From: Armigeres subalbatus
Taxonomy: Eukaryota; Arthropoda; Insecta; Diptera; Culicidae
DNA: 64,000 nucleotides
Assembly (NCBI RefSeq): GCF_024139115.2
Contig: NC_085141.1
Span: 176,340,994-176,404,993 of the forward strand
Reading direction: 5' to 3'
Made by a program: the position numbers and the translations under genes. The notes beneath the pieces are model-generated. The model saw nothing but the letters and a program-made list of their open reading frames with translations, did not search any database and was not told the DNA's origin. This document shows, one piece after another, positions 12,448-23,225 of this stretch. Position 1 is the first letter of the stretch, and each line of letters begins with the position of its first letter.

Positions 12448-14650
12448 GTGCGTGTGTGCGTATGTGTGTGCGTTACAAAAATGTCACATCAAGATCTCAG
12501 CCGTCCGTGGACCGATTTGCACGATTTTAACACTAAACGAAAGCTATGACTACTAATGAAGAATTGTCACACCAATATCTCAGCCGTCTATGACCCGATT
12601 ATACTCAATTGAAGGTCATATGCATAGAAATTGAAATATGCACTGGGCACACACAACCATTCAAAAGTGTAAGAAGGGTTTGCGTTCACTGTAGGTGGAT
12701 TAAGTCGGGTTTTTTTTACAATATCTCACTGCCATCAGTATTTAAAATTGTTTTAGGAAGGTGTCGGCACATAAGGCTGTGCATATCCTTCCATCCCATC
12801 GAGTTGAGCATATATAGTAGATTATGCTCAATTGTTTGCGCCGGAAAATCCGAGTAAATATATCGACCATTTCAATTTAACGGTCGAAAGTAAAATGAAT
12901 TATATTGTCAATAGTGATTTTATGCTACATTGACCCTTAATAACGTACTTGTCGTTCCATTACGTTGGGAAAGGTAATGAACGTTTCCCTGCGTACAATA
13001 ATTGCCACTAATAAAATTGAAATATGATGCTCCGTATGTGAATCGCAGGGCGTTGGTCCCTAACCAGTGGCAATGTTTCTGCCTTCTTGTATGTATATTA
13101 TTTCGTATGCCCGATCGTTTATTTTAATTTGTTTTGGATCAGCTGATCGCCTGAAAATAGGTCAGCTGAGTCTGTCTCTAAGTTTTACGCTTTCTTCTAT
13201 GTTTGGCTTAAAGATTCCTACGATATATCCCGTGATCCGATATGAGGAGTGATGAAGGATCTCAAGGCCGTTCATCTCCTCCCACACAAACGAGGTGAAG
13301 GTTCATTAAGAAAATGATCCTTCGCTTGTTAGGGTAGGCCAAAAACATATATATTTTTCAATTATATAATCATTCAATGGTCCGTTGTTTATCAATCATT
13401 AACTATTATCTGTCATATCTGAATTTTACTTTCGGTGGAGTTTAGTGTTAGAATCTCTTGATGTTATTCGTTCTGTATATGTTTTTATAAATTCTTTTAA
13501 TAATAATTTCTTACAAAGTTTACTTTTGGATCTTTGATATGGTTCAGCTAACATTTTTTTGTTATTCTTCAACGCTTCTCTTGACCAAGATTTAAATACA
13601 TTGATACGTTTCTGAGTTAATATATATAATTATTCCACAGTAATTTTCATGTTCCCTATTATTCTTCTAATTTATCCCTTCTATTATATCCCTATTATTC
13701 TTCTAATTTAATTCGTACTCTTTGTGTTATTTCAAAATTATTTTTCACCCGTGTTTTAGTGTTATATCAACTTATTTTATTATTAAAAAAAAAACTTTTT
13801 TTTTGTTTGTTTGTTTTCTGACCATACTGCATCTATTACGTGTTCTTCTAATCTATCAAATCACCCTGTTATATCCCATTTTTTTTTTCGTCGTTTGACC
13901 ATTTTATTTCCTCTAATCTTTTAAGTATTCTCATATCTGCACATAAACTTTCTCGAGAGTTTCTTACCTGATGATGCCTTCTCGAATCGCCTCGCCTTTA
14001 CTTGGTGTTGCTCTTGCGTCCCCGTAATCATTAGTGTTGTTGATCACTTGGTTGGTTGTAAATCTCAAGTGCAGGGTGTGTTCCTAGTCTGCTGTTTGAT
14101 TCTTCCGTATCGTCTTGTGCTTTCTGATGCCTTGCTTGTTTCGCCTCTTAAGCTGCTCCTCTCGTGTGGGTTCCTTTGTACTGCTGTCTAAATTTGTAAT
14201 CTTCGATGAAATTGTTTTGGCCAAGCCATGATGATGTTTTGGTAAATGATGTCTATTGTTTGTTGTGTGCAAAAATTGCTGTTGTACCGGCCACTTGTAT
14301 AAATCTGACGTGATATCTCCAGCGGAGTAGAAGTAGCTCTGCTCTAGTTGTATTTCAATGATTTTCTGCATGTAACATTGTAATAGTTTGACGTTATTAC
14401 AGTGCCTTTTTCAATAGTTTTAAGCTGCTTGCGTTCAGATAAGTTGCTAGTTAGCAAGTCGTGATGAATTGACGTGTGTCACACTGCTTAAATGTATGGA
14501 TTCTTAGATGTTGTACCGTTATCATGATGTTCGCATTGTTTGTGTTTGATTCGAAGTCTTTGTTGTTGCTTTTTGAATTTCGCTGTGTATTGGCTTCAGC
14601 TTGTGGAAATTTTGATTACTTGATAAGTTGCCTTTGTGTCAGACACGCCT
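7548..14650 (-). repeat. 3' LTR of the minus-strand gypsy element (interrupted)
   Basis: Two parts, 7548-9548 and 12713-14650, together match the reverse complement of the LTR copy at 23226-32309. In the left copy the distal end is cut off: LTR homology starts abruptly at CACTGGTCTTTCGG (7548) against family B repeat. On the minus strand the upstream edge near 14650 reads TGTCTGACACAAAGG, a plausible TG start. A ~92-bp tandem duplication at about 7947-8098 (TGATTCAATTGGAG...CCTAGAAAGC) is absent from the other copy. AATAAA-type poly(A) signals lie in the part near 7590-7615. No protein is encoded. Confidence 0.65.
9549..12712 (-). repeat. Array of ~860-bp family A units inserted in the LTR
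   Basis: The marker TACCCTTCTTACACCCTAAG recurs at 9552, 10373, 11233 and 12093, giving units of 821, 860 and 860 bp and a partial fourth. Unit 1 lacks 39 bp after CACTAAACGA that the others keep. Each unit carries its own TG/GTGTGCG tract. The array ends AAGTCGGGTTTTTTTT near 12712, the reverse complement of the family A start at about 3472. The other LTR copy (near 30300) lacks the array, so this is an insertion rather than part of the LTR. Confidence 0.9.
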
Positions 14651-15538
14651 CCGCTGTAGTTTAAGGACCTCCGCTTTGAATTTACTTTTCGGGGCCGTCT
14701 TTGTGAGGCGACTTGTATCTGCTCGTTCCGTCATTATTGTGTTACTTTAACTCTTCCAAAATCATCTCCAGGGGTTGAATTAAAATCTCTTCTTGCACTT
14801 TCGGTTGTGTATGATGATGCTCCTGAATATGTCCTTGCTTTCAGCTTTGTATAATGTCTTGTCATTCACTTATCTCCAATCGCCTTGTTGAATCCGCCTT
14901 TTTGTTTTCGTATGATGCACATCCGTCTTCGCCTGTTATTTGTCACTTTAATTCGTATTATTGATTTCGTATGATGTATTTAACACTTTCACTTCCTGGT
15001 TGAGTTCGCCTTCATTGATAACCTCCGAATATTTCGTCTTCCGTCTCCTGATCCCCCACACTCTCGATCTTCAACCCACCGTATGACCCGTCGTTCCGGT
15101 GATACCAATTAACTATGGTATGTATATCGTGAGCCGTTGATGTCTTCCTTCTCTGCCGATGTCGTCTGTTCGTCTTCAATAGATGCTATCTCGACCGTCT
15201 CTCGAGTAAGTTGTGCATATTTAAATTTTCTCAAATTATTGTGAATAGTTCACTATCCTATAATTTTTTATTAGACTTTGCAAATATAAGGACCTGCTCC
15301 TACAGTCTTTGTTACTTTTCACTAACTTTAGTTATTCGATTCGGTATTAATTCCTTGCTATCTTTTACATGCTTAAGTTATAATATTTATCACATTTTAT
15401 TATGAACCTTACTTACTATTATTATCATTTTTTTCGATTATTTTGTTTTCCCAGTATTATTCCCATGAAATTTATCTTTGTGTTGTAGCAATGAATGTCT
15501 TCTGCAGGTTTTTGGGGACGTATTATTTATTTATTTAT

Positions 15539-16090
15539 TCAGACTAAGGCCGAAGTGGCCTGTGCGGTATGTAAGAGTCTTCTCCATTCGGCTCGGTCCA
15601 TGGCAACACGTCGCCAGCCACGCAGTCTACGGAGGGTCCGCAAGTCATCTTCCACCTGATCGATCCACCTTGCCCGCTGCGCACCTCGCCTTCTTGTGCC
15701 CGTCGGATCGTTGTCGAGAACCATTTTCACCGGGTTATTGTCCGACATTCTGGCTACGTGCCCGGCCCACCGCAGTCGTCCGATTTTCGCGGTGTGAACG
15801 ATGGATGGTTCTCCCAACAGCTGATGCAACTCGTGGTTCATTCGCCTCCTCCATGTACCGTCCGCCATCTGCACCCCACCAGCACTTTCCTTTCGAAAAC
15901 TCCGAGTGCGCGTTGGTCCTCCACGAGCATCGTCCAGGTCTCGTGTCCGTAGAGGACTACCGGTCTAATGAGCGTTTTGTAAATGGTCAGTTTGGTACGG
16001 CGGCGAACTCTATTCGATCGAAGCGTCTTGCGGAGTCCAAAGTATGCACGATTTCCAGCCACTATACGCCTCCGAATTTCTCTGCTGGTA
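15539..16090 (-). pseudogene. RTE C-terminal domain, two frames
   Basis: The tail of the RTE polyprotein: GNRAYFGLRKTLRS and RPVVLYGHETWTM (to about 15860), then after another shift near 15880 the typical C-terminal block RRRMNHELHQLL, GRLRWAGHVARM and RRGAQRARWIDQVEDDL. The same block is seen in the copy at 57905-61550, which supports the family assignment. It ends just before the AT-rich 3' tail. Confidence 0.85.
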
Positions 16091-16096
16091 TCATTT

Positions 16097-17566
16097 TCAT
16101 CTGGTATCAGTCACCAGTGAGCCCAAGTACACAAATTCTTCTACCACCTCGATTTCATCACCACCGATGCCAACTCGCGGTGGGTGGCTCACATTGTCTT
16201 CTCTTGAACCTCTTCCTATCATGTACTTCGTCTTCGACGTGTTGATGACTAGTCCGATCCGCTTGGCTTCCCTCTTCAGTCTGATGTAGGCTTCCTCCAT
16301 CTTCTCAAAGTTACGTGCCATAATATCTATGTCGTCGGCGAAGCCAAATAACTGGACGAACTTATTGAAAATTGTGCCACTCGTGTTAATCCCTGCTCTT
16401 CGTATTACCCCTTCCAAAGCGATGTTGAATAGCAGACACGAAAGACCATCACCTTGCCGTAACCCTCTGCGGGTTTCGAAGGGACTCGAGAATGCCCCTG
16501 AAACTCGAACTACGCACATCACCCGATCCATCGTCGCTTTGATCAACCGTGTCAGTTTATCCGGAAATCCGTTTTCGTGCATTAGCTGCCATAGCTGGTC
16601 CCGATCGATTGTATCATATGCGGCTTTGAAGTCGATGAATAGATGATGTGTGGGCACGTTGTATTCGCGGCACTTCTGCAGTACTTGGCGAATGGCGAAC
16701 ACCTGGTCCGTGGTGGAGCGTTCGCCCATAAAACCCGCCTGGTACTGCCCCACGAACTCCCTTGCAATTGGTGCTAGTCGACGGCATAAAATTTGGGAGA
16801 GTACCTTGTAGGCGGCGTTCAGCAATGTGATTGCGCGGTAGTTGCTACAATCCAGCTTATCGCCCTTTTTGTAGATGGGACACACGACACCTTCCATCCA
16901 CTCCTGCGGCAAAACTTCCTCCTCCCAAATCTTGGTAATGACCCAGTGCAGCGATCTAGCCAGTGCCTCACCACCGTGTTTAAATAGCTCTCCTGGTAGT
17001 TGGTCAACCCCAGGGGCTTTGTTGTTCTTCAGCCGGCCAATCTCCTCCTGGATTTCCTGGAGATCCGGAGCCGGTAAAATTATGTCCATCACCATACCGC
17101 CATCTTCGTCTGCCACATTGCCATTCAGGTGCTCTTCGTAGTGCTGCTGCCACCTTTGGATCACCTCACGCTCGTTCGTAAGAAGGTTCCCGTTTATGTC
17201 CTTGCACATATCAGGCTGTGGCACGTGGCCCTTACGTGAACGGTTCAACTTCTCATAGAACTTTCGTGTGTTATTAGTGCGGTACAGTTGCTCCGTCTCT
17301 TCACGGTCTCGATCTTCCTGCTGACGCTTTTTCCTCCGGAAAATCGAGTTTTGTCTGTTCCGCGCCTGTTTATATCGTGCCTCATTCGCCCTCGTGCGGT
17401 GTTGCAGCAATCTCGCCCATGCTGCATTCTTCTCTTCTACTAACTGCTCACATTCGCCGTCATACCAGTCGTTTCTCCGATCCGGGGGCACCGTGCCAAG
17501 TGCAGCGGTTGCGGTGCTACCAATGGCGGATCGAATATCTCTCCAGCCATCTTCAAGAGACCTAGC
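16097..17566 (-). pseudogene. RTE reverse transcriptase domain
   Basis: It continues the endonuclease frame after the shift near 17560 and encodes the linker and reverse transcriptase. Motifs: NNKAPGVDQLPGELFKHGG, FIDFKAAYDTIDR (first catalytic Asp), RRGLRQGDGLSCLLFN and FGFADDIDIMARN (catalytic Asp pair), then INTSKTKYM. These residues are intact, so decay is by frameshift rather than active-site loss. A further shift near 16100 ends the frame just after FVYLGSLVTD. Confidence 0.88.
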
Positions 17567-18546
17567 TGCTCTTCCGTTGGGAGTGCCACTTCCAGCTGCT
17601 GCGCGTATTCTTGGGCTAGTCTACCGTCTTGTAGCCGCCCAATATTAAGCCGCGGCGTCCGACTTCGACGCGTGTTGTACACCGTCGAGAGTTTTGAGCG
17701 CAGGCAAACTGCAACGAGGTAGTGGTCGGATTCAATATTCGCACTGCGGTAAGTGCGGACGTTCGTGATGTCGGAGAAGAATTTACCGTCGATTAGAACG
17801 TGGTCGATTTGGTTTTCCGTTTCTTGGTTAGGTGATCTCCATGTGGCCTTGTGGATATTTTTGCGGGGAAAGAAGGTGCTTCGGACTACCATTCCGCGGG
17901 AGGCTGCGAAGTTTATGCATCGTTGGCCGTTGTCATTCGATACGGTGTGCAGACTATCCGGTCCGATGACCGGTCTATACATTTCCTCCCTTCCTACCTG
18001 CGCGTTCATGTCACCGATGACGATTTTGACGTCCCGCAGTGGGCATCCATCGTATGTCTGCTCCAGCTGTGCGTAGAACGCTTCTTTCTCGTCGTCGGGT
18101 CTCCCTTCGTGTGGACAGTGCACGTTGATGATGCTATAGTTGAAGAAACGGCCTTTAATCCTCAGCTTGCACATCCTTGCGTTGATTGGCTGCCACCCAA
18201 TCACGCGTTGGCGCATCTTTCCCAGCACTATGAAGCCGGTTCCCAGCTCGTTGGTGGTGCCACAGCTTTGGTAGAAGGTAGCCGCCCGATGCCCGCTTTT
18301 CCACACTTTCTGTCCTGTCCAGCAAATCTCCTGCAGCGCCACGACGTCGAAGTTGCGGGGATGTAATTCATCGTAGATCATCCTGTCGCAACCTGCGAAA
18401 CCTAGCGACTTGCAGTTCCATGTTCCAAGCTTCCAATCGTGATCCTTTATTCGTCGCCAAGGTCTTTGCCGATTATATCGAGTCGCATTATCTCTTATAT
18501 TGTTCGTAATTATTGGTTTTCCAGGCGGCTTATTGGGCCTGCGCAA
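17440..18546 (-). pseudogene. RTE endonuclease domain (N-terminal part of broken ORF)
   Basis: The frame of 368 codons encodes an apurinic/apyrimidinic-type endonuclease, which nicks target DNA to prime reverse transcription. Visible motifs in order: GTWNCKSL near residue 45, ALQEICW (catalytic Glu), NVHCPHEG, IVIGDMNAQVGRE (Asp/Asn pair), NQIDHVLID and SDHYLVA (catalytic Asp-His). The frame is lost around 17555-17566, where a one-base shift sends it into an unrelated tail; the correct sequence continues in the next frame. The start at 18546 is the first in-frame Met, although the preceding 5' leader is also open. Confidence 0.85.
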
Positions 18547-18811
18547 ACCTCCTGTCTCGCCGGAGGGCCGTCGTGTCAGGGCTGTTTAGCGTCCCACCTA
18601 ACACCAGGACTTGGGCTTGTGCGCTTTGAGCGGCACACGGTCGCTTTGGCGGAGCCTACTTGCGGATACATGCAGCTTTTTATAGAGGTTTAACAGGGCC
18701 CACTGTCAAACCCCACCACATCCTAGGCAGGCGCCACAACTCGCAGATGGCCTGGGGAGGGATCGTCAAGCCCTTGGACAAAGTCCCTGCTGCCCCCGTA
18801 TGGGGACGTAT

Positions 18812-20289
18812 AAATTCAATAAAAATTTCTTCCTGCAAAATACTTGTTGCTACGTCTATCGTGTTATACTTACTTCTTTAGTATTTAGGGCGGTTTTGGT
18901 TGAGAAATTGCTACAACCTCTCCCCCCTCATCGATCATGGTTTTTCGGCGTGCTTCTGAAATGAAACTTAGATCTCGGGTTTAATTTACTTCTTATATTG
19001 TTCAATAGATAATGTGTTAAAAGAATTATTTATATCAGGCTGTCTAGCTTAAAGCTTTATATAAACTATTTTTTGTTAGTTTATGCATTGAATTTCCTTT
19101 GTTTTATTTTTTTCATCGTCCCATATTCCGACCCTAGCTTAATTCTCTTCATATTTTAATTCGTTGCCGGTTTCCCATTCTCTTTACCGGTCTTACTATC
19201 GTAAAAAATCATTACCTTCCCATTTATTTGTTTTTATTTCGTCAACTTTAAACTCCTCTTTTCAATTCAATTTGATATTGATTTCCCTGAGTTTTACTTC
19301 ACTTCTCTTCTTATTTCCATTTCACACCCAGTCCCCTTCTAGCAATTTCCATGATTCCCGTTTCCTTTACTTGGTTTCAATTATTTTGAAAGTTTTATTT
19401 ATTTATTTATTTATTATAGTTTTTTTTTTAATGTAGTTCATTCACACAATGAGTACTATATCCATACATTCTGAGGACGTCTCCTCTTGTCCAATCACAC
19501 ATCTATCCACATTCATAGTATCATTAAATTTAAATATCATATTCGTATGTCTACAGTTTGTCCATTCTTATGTTCAGTTGTGGGGCCCCTTTGTTTAGTG
19601 TATTATTGTGTAATTGTTCACAGTATACTGTTTTCTTACTCATTAGTTTTTTTTTTCTGTTGATCACTTCTTGATAATTGTTCATTTCCCCCCATGATAC
19701 TTTATTTCCGTTCATTATTCTTGGTATATTTTAATTCTTTTTCTCAGCAGTCAATGTTTATTGGTAAATTCCCAACTCTGATGATACCTATCGTCCTCGA
19801 ATTTAAAGAAATAGTTAAAATATTCAAGGTTCTGTTTCTCGACTCCTTTTTGTTCAGCTTTCTTGATTTTCGCTGATCTTATATTACATTGGCATTCCCT
19901 GTTTCGTTTATTTGTGCTTGATTTTTCTAGCCCATTTCCCAGTTTCAACTACGCGCTTTCAATTTCCGGTTTTATATTATTTGTTTTAATTCTTATATTT
20001 GGATAAATTTTCAATTTTGCTGTACCTTTTTGTCTATATTTTATGTATATCATTCCACCATCGTTATATTATTATTTGAATATTTTTCTCCATAAATATC
20101 TCTATATGATATTATTCTATATAAGTGGGTATTTGTAACTATATAAATTCAATACAAAATTTAATTCAAATGGAAACTCTCATTAAATCTAAGTCATAAT
20201 AAAATTATGTACATATTTATCTACAATATATTTATAAAATTGCTAATCATTATACCTTCGTAGTCTATTATTATGAACCTTTTCCAATT
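18812..20289 (-). other. 3' internal region of the gypsy element, no env recognised
   Basis: AT-rich sequence between the integrase and the RTE insertion, resuming at 14651-15513. All frames are broken and I see no envelope-like signal peptide, furin site or transmembrane segment that would support an env gene. It may be decayed coding or untranslated sequence. Confidence 0.4.
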
Positions 20290-21060
20290 TCTTCCCGTTT
20301 TTGATAATGGTTGTTTGTTCGCTAGGTAGACTAACTACTTCGTATGGACCTCTCCATAAGGCTTGCAATTTTTCGACCTGTGCCTGTTGGGTTTGCTTTA
20401 ACTAAAACCATGTCCCCCCACATTGGTTGCCACTCATTAGCTGTTTTGTCATAAATTTCTTTTCGTTTTTGTTTAGATAGGATTAAATTTTCTCTTGCTT
20501 TGTCATGTAGATATTTCAAAGTAGCTTTTAATTGGTTTGTGTATTCTCCATAGTTTAATTCCATATCCCTCATACGGTAAATTGAATTTGGAATTCTCGC
20601 AGCCCTACCATAGAGTAATTCAAACGGCGTGAACCCTGTAGATGAATTAGTTGTGGTGTTATATTGGAATGTAAAATGTGGGAGAAGTTGATCCCATGTT
20701 TGTGGGTCACCTCCAATGAATTGTCGTAAATAAATTTTAAGCTCTCTGTTGGATCGCTCCACAAGGTTGTTGTGATCTTTTTAATTTTCAAAATTTTGCA
20801 AGTGTTTTTCATTAGATTACTTACGAAATTGGCTCCTTGATCGGTTACTAATTCTTTTGGCGTTCCAAATTTGCAAATGAAATTGTTTACAAATGTATTG
20901 GCTACTGTTTCACTTTCTTGGTTTTTCCATTGCCGCGACTGTTAGATATCTAGTCAAATCATCTTGTATGACTAGGCCATATTTATTGCCGTTCCTTGAT
21001 TCTGGTAATACAACTATATCCATAAATATTTTGTCAAAGGGCTCGGAGGAAGTGGTAGTA
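20290..21060 (-). pseudogene. Ty3/gypsy integrase remnant
   Basis: On the minus strand the catalytic core is readable in fragments: FMDIVVLPES (first Asp), TDQGANFVS (second Asp) and VERSNRELKIYL (catalytic Glu region). A shift and a missing segment lie between the second and third. The 143-codon frame from 20762 continues with TPFELLYGRAARIPNS and a GPY/F-like module (WGDMVLVKAN, TGTGRKIA). The module and the TDQG.NF type place it in Ty3/gypsy. The protein would join element ends to host DNA; this copy is dead. Confidence 0.8.
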
Positions 21061-21518
21061 ATCTTGTATATCATCTTGCTTTAAATCATTTATGCATTCA
21101 TGAATTTCTAGTGCTCTGTCAATATACGTCGGAAGTGGTTCTTTTTCATTTTGTTCTAGGTTTTCAATCTGCAACATTACACTTTCCTTACTCATCTTTT
21201 TCTTGAACTGCCTCTTAAGATTTGTTTGCATCTCTGCCCATGTATCTGCCTTTACTCTATTAATATATTTTCCAGCTTTTCCTTTAAGTTTCATGAGAAC
21301 CACATTCAGCAGTGTTTTCTCATAAGTGTTATCTGGCATAAGATCAAAAAGTATTGGATTTGTCCCAAAATGGTTCTAGCTCTTCGGATATGCCATGATA
21401 TTCTGGGATGCATTTTACTATAGTTTTCATTGGGAACAGGTATTGGGTACCAGCTCCGTTTCCGTTTTGGCTGCCAGTCGACATAGACCAAAAATCATGT
21501 ACATCATTTAGTGCCATT
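21034..21518 (-). pseudogene. Ty3/gypsy gag fragment
   Basis: Starting at the Met codon at 21518, a gag-like capsid region is readable with one frameshift near 21340. Recognisable features are IPEYHGISEELEPFW, LKGKAGKYIN and TWAEMQTNLKRQF, a layout typical of gypsy-group capsid proteins. No zinc knuckle is reached, because near 21050 the sequence passes straight into integrase. The whole protease-RT-RNase H segment is therefore deleted. Confidence 0.7.
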
Positions 21519-22402
21519 TTAGATTATGATTTCATACAATGTTTAAAAAATTAGCCCTATGGAGTGTTATGCAATATTATTTTTCAAACATTTTTCTATT
21601 ATCGTCCGTATTTCAATTAGGGTAATTCGCCAAATGCTTCGTAATCCATTCCCATTTTTGTTCGTCTGTTCGTACTGAATGTTTTAAATATTATTTTTCT
21701 TCTTTATTGTAGTGAATGATCAACTAAAATATTTAATTTCACTCTTGTTTTGTGATAACGTTTTACAATTATAAATGCTCATATTTTTAGTTGGAATTTC
21801 CTGCAACATTATTAACATTACTCTTTTGTACATGCATATGAAACTATCAAACTTTCACTCACCCAGACCTGTTATACATACTCACTGCTTCTTGTTCCTG
21901 TGGCACACTCGGCCTTCTGTACTTGCCATAATGATGTGCAATCCTTAGCTTCATCTCTGTCAATCGATCTTCTGATGTCTTTTTGCAATTCTTCGTTAGC
22001 AACCAAATTCCGCTGTTTTGCCTTTCTCGTACAACAAATTTTTTTTATTTTTTCATTACAACCTGGTTTTCTGTCTGTTTGATCATCATTTTTGCTGCTT
22101 TTCTGAACACTAGAACCCACAAGCGCAGTGCATTGGTACTGGTCCGTGTCCTTGATCACAGTATTAAAATTGTCACTTTTTCCGTTTCTTCATTTTACAG
22201 TACACTTTTTATTACCCTTAAATACATTTTCCATTGTACTGGGTTTCTCTTGTCTTTTTCACTTCTTCCATTTTATAATACTGATTTGATTCCCTTGAAT
22301 GCCATGCTCTTATCATTTTTCTTCCGTTCATCAATGATCTAGCCGGCACTGGTTCTCACTTAATCAAAAATAGCGTTCCTCTGTTGCGAAAACAGTCTTT
22401 TT
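21519..22402 (-). other. Leader between primer site and gag
   Basis: Mostly untranslated leader. A 95-codon frame at 21872-22159 has Lys/Cys-rich character but no domain I recognise, so I do not call it a gene. Confidence 0.4.
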
Positions 22403-22414
22403 CCGCTGTCACCA
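22403..22414 (-). promoter_or_regulatory. Primer binding site, tRNA-Leu type
   Basis: Minus-strand TGGTGACAGCGG, two bases inside the LTR edge at 22417, is complementary to the 3' end of a tRNA ending CCGCTGTCACCA. The copy at 32312 extends this match and identifies the tRNA as Leu-like. After 12 nt the leader diverges into AAAAAGACTG. A short tRNA-Leu primer site is known in the mdg3 group. Confidence 0.75.
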
Positions 22415-22416
22415 TA

Positions 22417-23225
22417 TGTAACGGAGTGGAAATGTCCCGAGCGGAATATTAAGGTGATTATACAATCAAGCCAAGTGGTGAATTTCAAATTCACCACACG
22501 TTTTTCTACTCCTATTATCAAAAGATCAAATCTAGCGTAGTAATTTTTATACAATGCTGAAATTAAAGTCGATTGTTCAGCATAAGTAAACAAACGATTT
22601 ACGGTTGTTTCATCCCTATGGGCGTTGTGGTTTTCTCAATTCGTGCTCTAGAAAAATCACTAGAAAAAGCATGTGGTTTCCAAGATGGCCGATTTGTGGC
22701 TTTGTTGTATAACCACCTTAAGACGCTTCTACCACGATATATGAAGTGTTCGGGGCGGACGGCGCGGCACTGGTCTTTCGGGTTTTTTTTTTCAAACACT
22801 CAATTACAGTTAGAATAAAACTTTATTATTTATGTATCACTTGTTTGTACATTTATAAACTTTTTTTTACATTTTAGCACTTATTCATTACACTCATTAC
22901 AATTAACACTTTTCGTATAATTATAAACTCGAATATTTTCGTTTTTACAAACTTTTGCACTATTTCCCGTATGACAATGTCTTTCCCAGAGATACTAACA
23001 CTTTTTATTTATCGATACTTATTCTGAGACTCTAACACCGATTTTCGGTTTTACCGCGGTTTACTGCGATACCGACTATTTAACTGTTCACTTATGTTTT
23101 TTCAAGAAGTTATTAATTTAAACTTAGATCTCGATTCGTGCACTAGTCACGAGTGTCGAGGTGTCTAAGGGACAACCCTGATTCAATTGGAGTGTTCGGT
23201 AGGCCGGCTAGGGAAACCTAGAAAC
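22417..23225 (-). repeat. 5' LTR remnant of the minus-strand gypsy element
   Basis: The last ~540 bp of the LTR plus an inserted MITE. Its plus-strand edge is TGTAACGGAG (LTR end ...CTCCGTTACA on the coding strand). The remainder was lost where the inverted LTR copy begins at about 23226, right after GGGAAACCTAGAAA. AATAAAACTTTATT near 22815 is the LTR poly(A) region. Confidence 0.8.
22453..22717. mobile_element. TTAA-flanked piggyBac-type MITE, copy 1
   Basis: A 265-bp element with ends GGTGATTATACAA and TTGTATAACCACC, flanked by TTAA at 22449-22452 and 22718-22721. The other LTR copy (32260-32285) has one uninterrupted TTAA at this point, proving insertion with TTAA duplication. TTAA targeting is the hallmark of piggyBac transposases, so this is probably a non-autonomous member. 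No ORF of note. Confidence 0.92.

Larger units (their letters stand above)
15524..18801 (-). mobile_element. RTE-clade non-LTR retrotransposon with 10-bp TSD
   Basis: A minus-strand element bounded by the direct repeat GGGGACGTAT at 15514-15523 and 18802-18811. Its 3' end is a short (ATAAATA)n tail at the left edge; its 5' end is GGGGGCAGCAGGGAC at the right edge. A single polyprotein carries an apurinic endonuclease and then a reverse transcriptase, the RTE arrangement (JAM1-like elements are known from Aedes). At about 3.3 kb it appears full length, but the reading frame is broken at least three times. Confidence 0.85.
7548..23225 (-). mobile_element. Minus-strand Ty3/gypsy LTR retrotransposon, internally deleted and full of insertions
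   Basis: Read on the minus strand: a 5' LTR remnant (23225 to 22417), a primer binding site, leader, truncated gag, integrase, a long non-coding 3' region, and a 3' LTR ending truncated at 7548. Protease, reverse transcriptase and RNase H are missing. Later insertions are the MITE at 22453-22717, the RTE element at 15524-18801 and the tandem array at 9549-12712. Ty3/gypsy membership rests on the integrase C-terminal module and the gag type. The element is non-functional as it stands. Confidence 0.75.

Noticed and set aside
9668..12549. Repeated ~60-110 codon frames with Cys-Val runs and similar C-terminal parts
   Set aside because: Periodic copies arise from the 860-bp DNA array; stops and indels vary between copies, with no sign of protein conservation.
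9549..12712. CRISPR-like array
   Set aside because: Units are ~860 bp and contiguous with no spacers; the context is eukaryotic transposon DNA.
14084..14371. 95-codon minus-strand frame shared with 23385-23624
   Set aside because: The two LTR copies differ mainly at amino-acid-changing positions and one copy has an earlier stop, so it is unlikely to be coding.
15478..16245. 255-codon plus-strand frame
   Set aside because: Antisense shadow of the RTE C-terminal region.
17851..18366. 171-codon plus-strand frame
   Set aside because: Antisense of the RTE endonuclease, whose motifs are clear on the minus strand.
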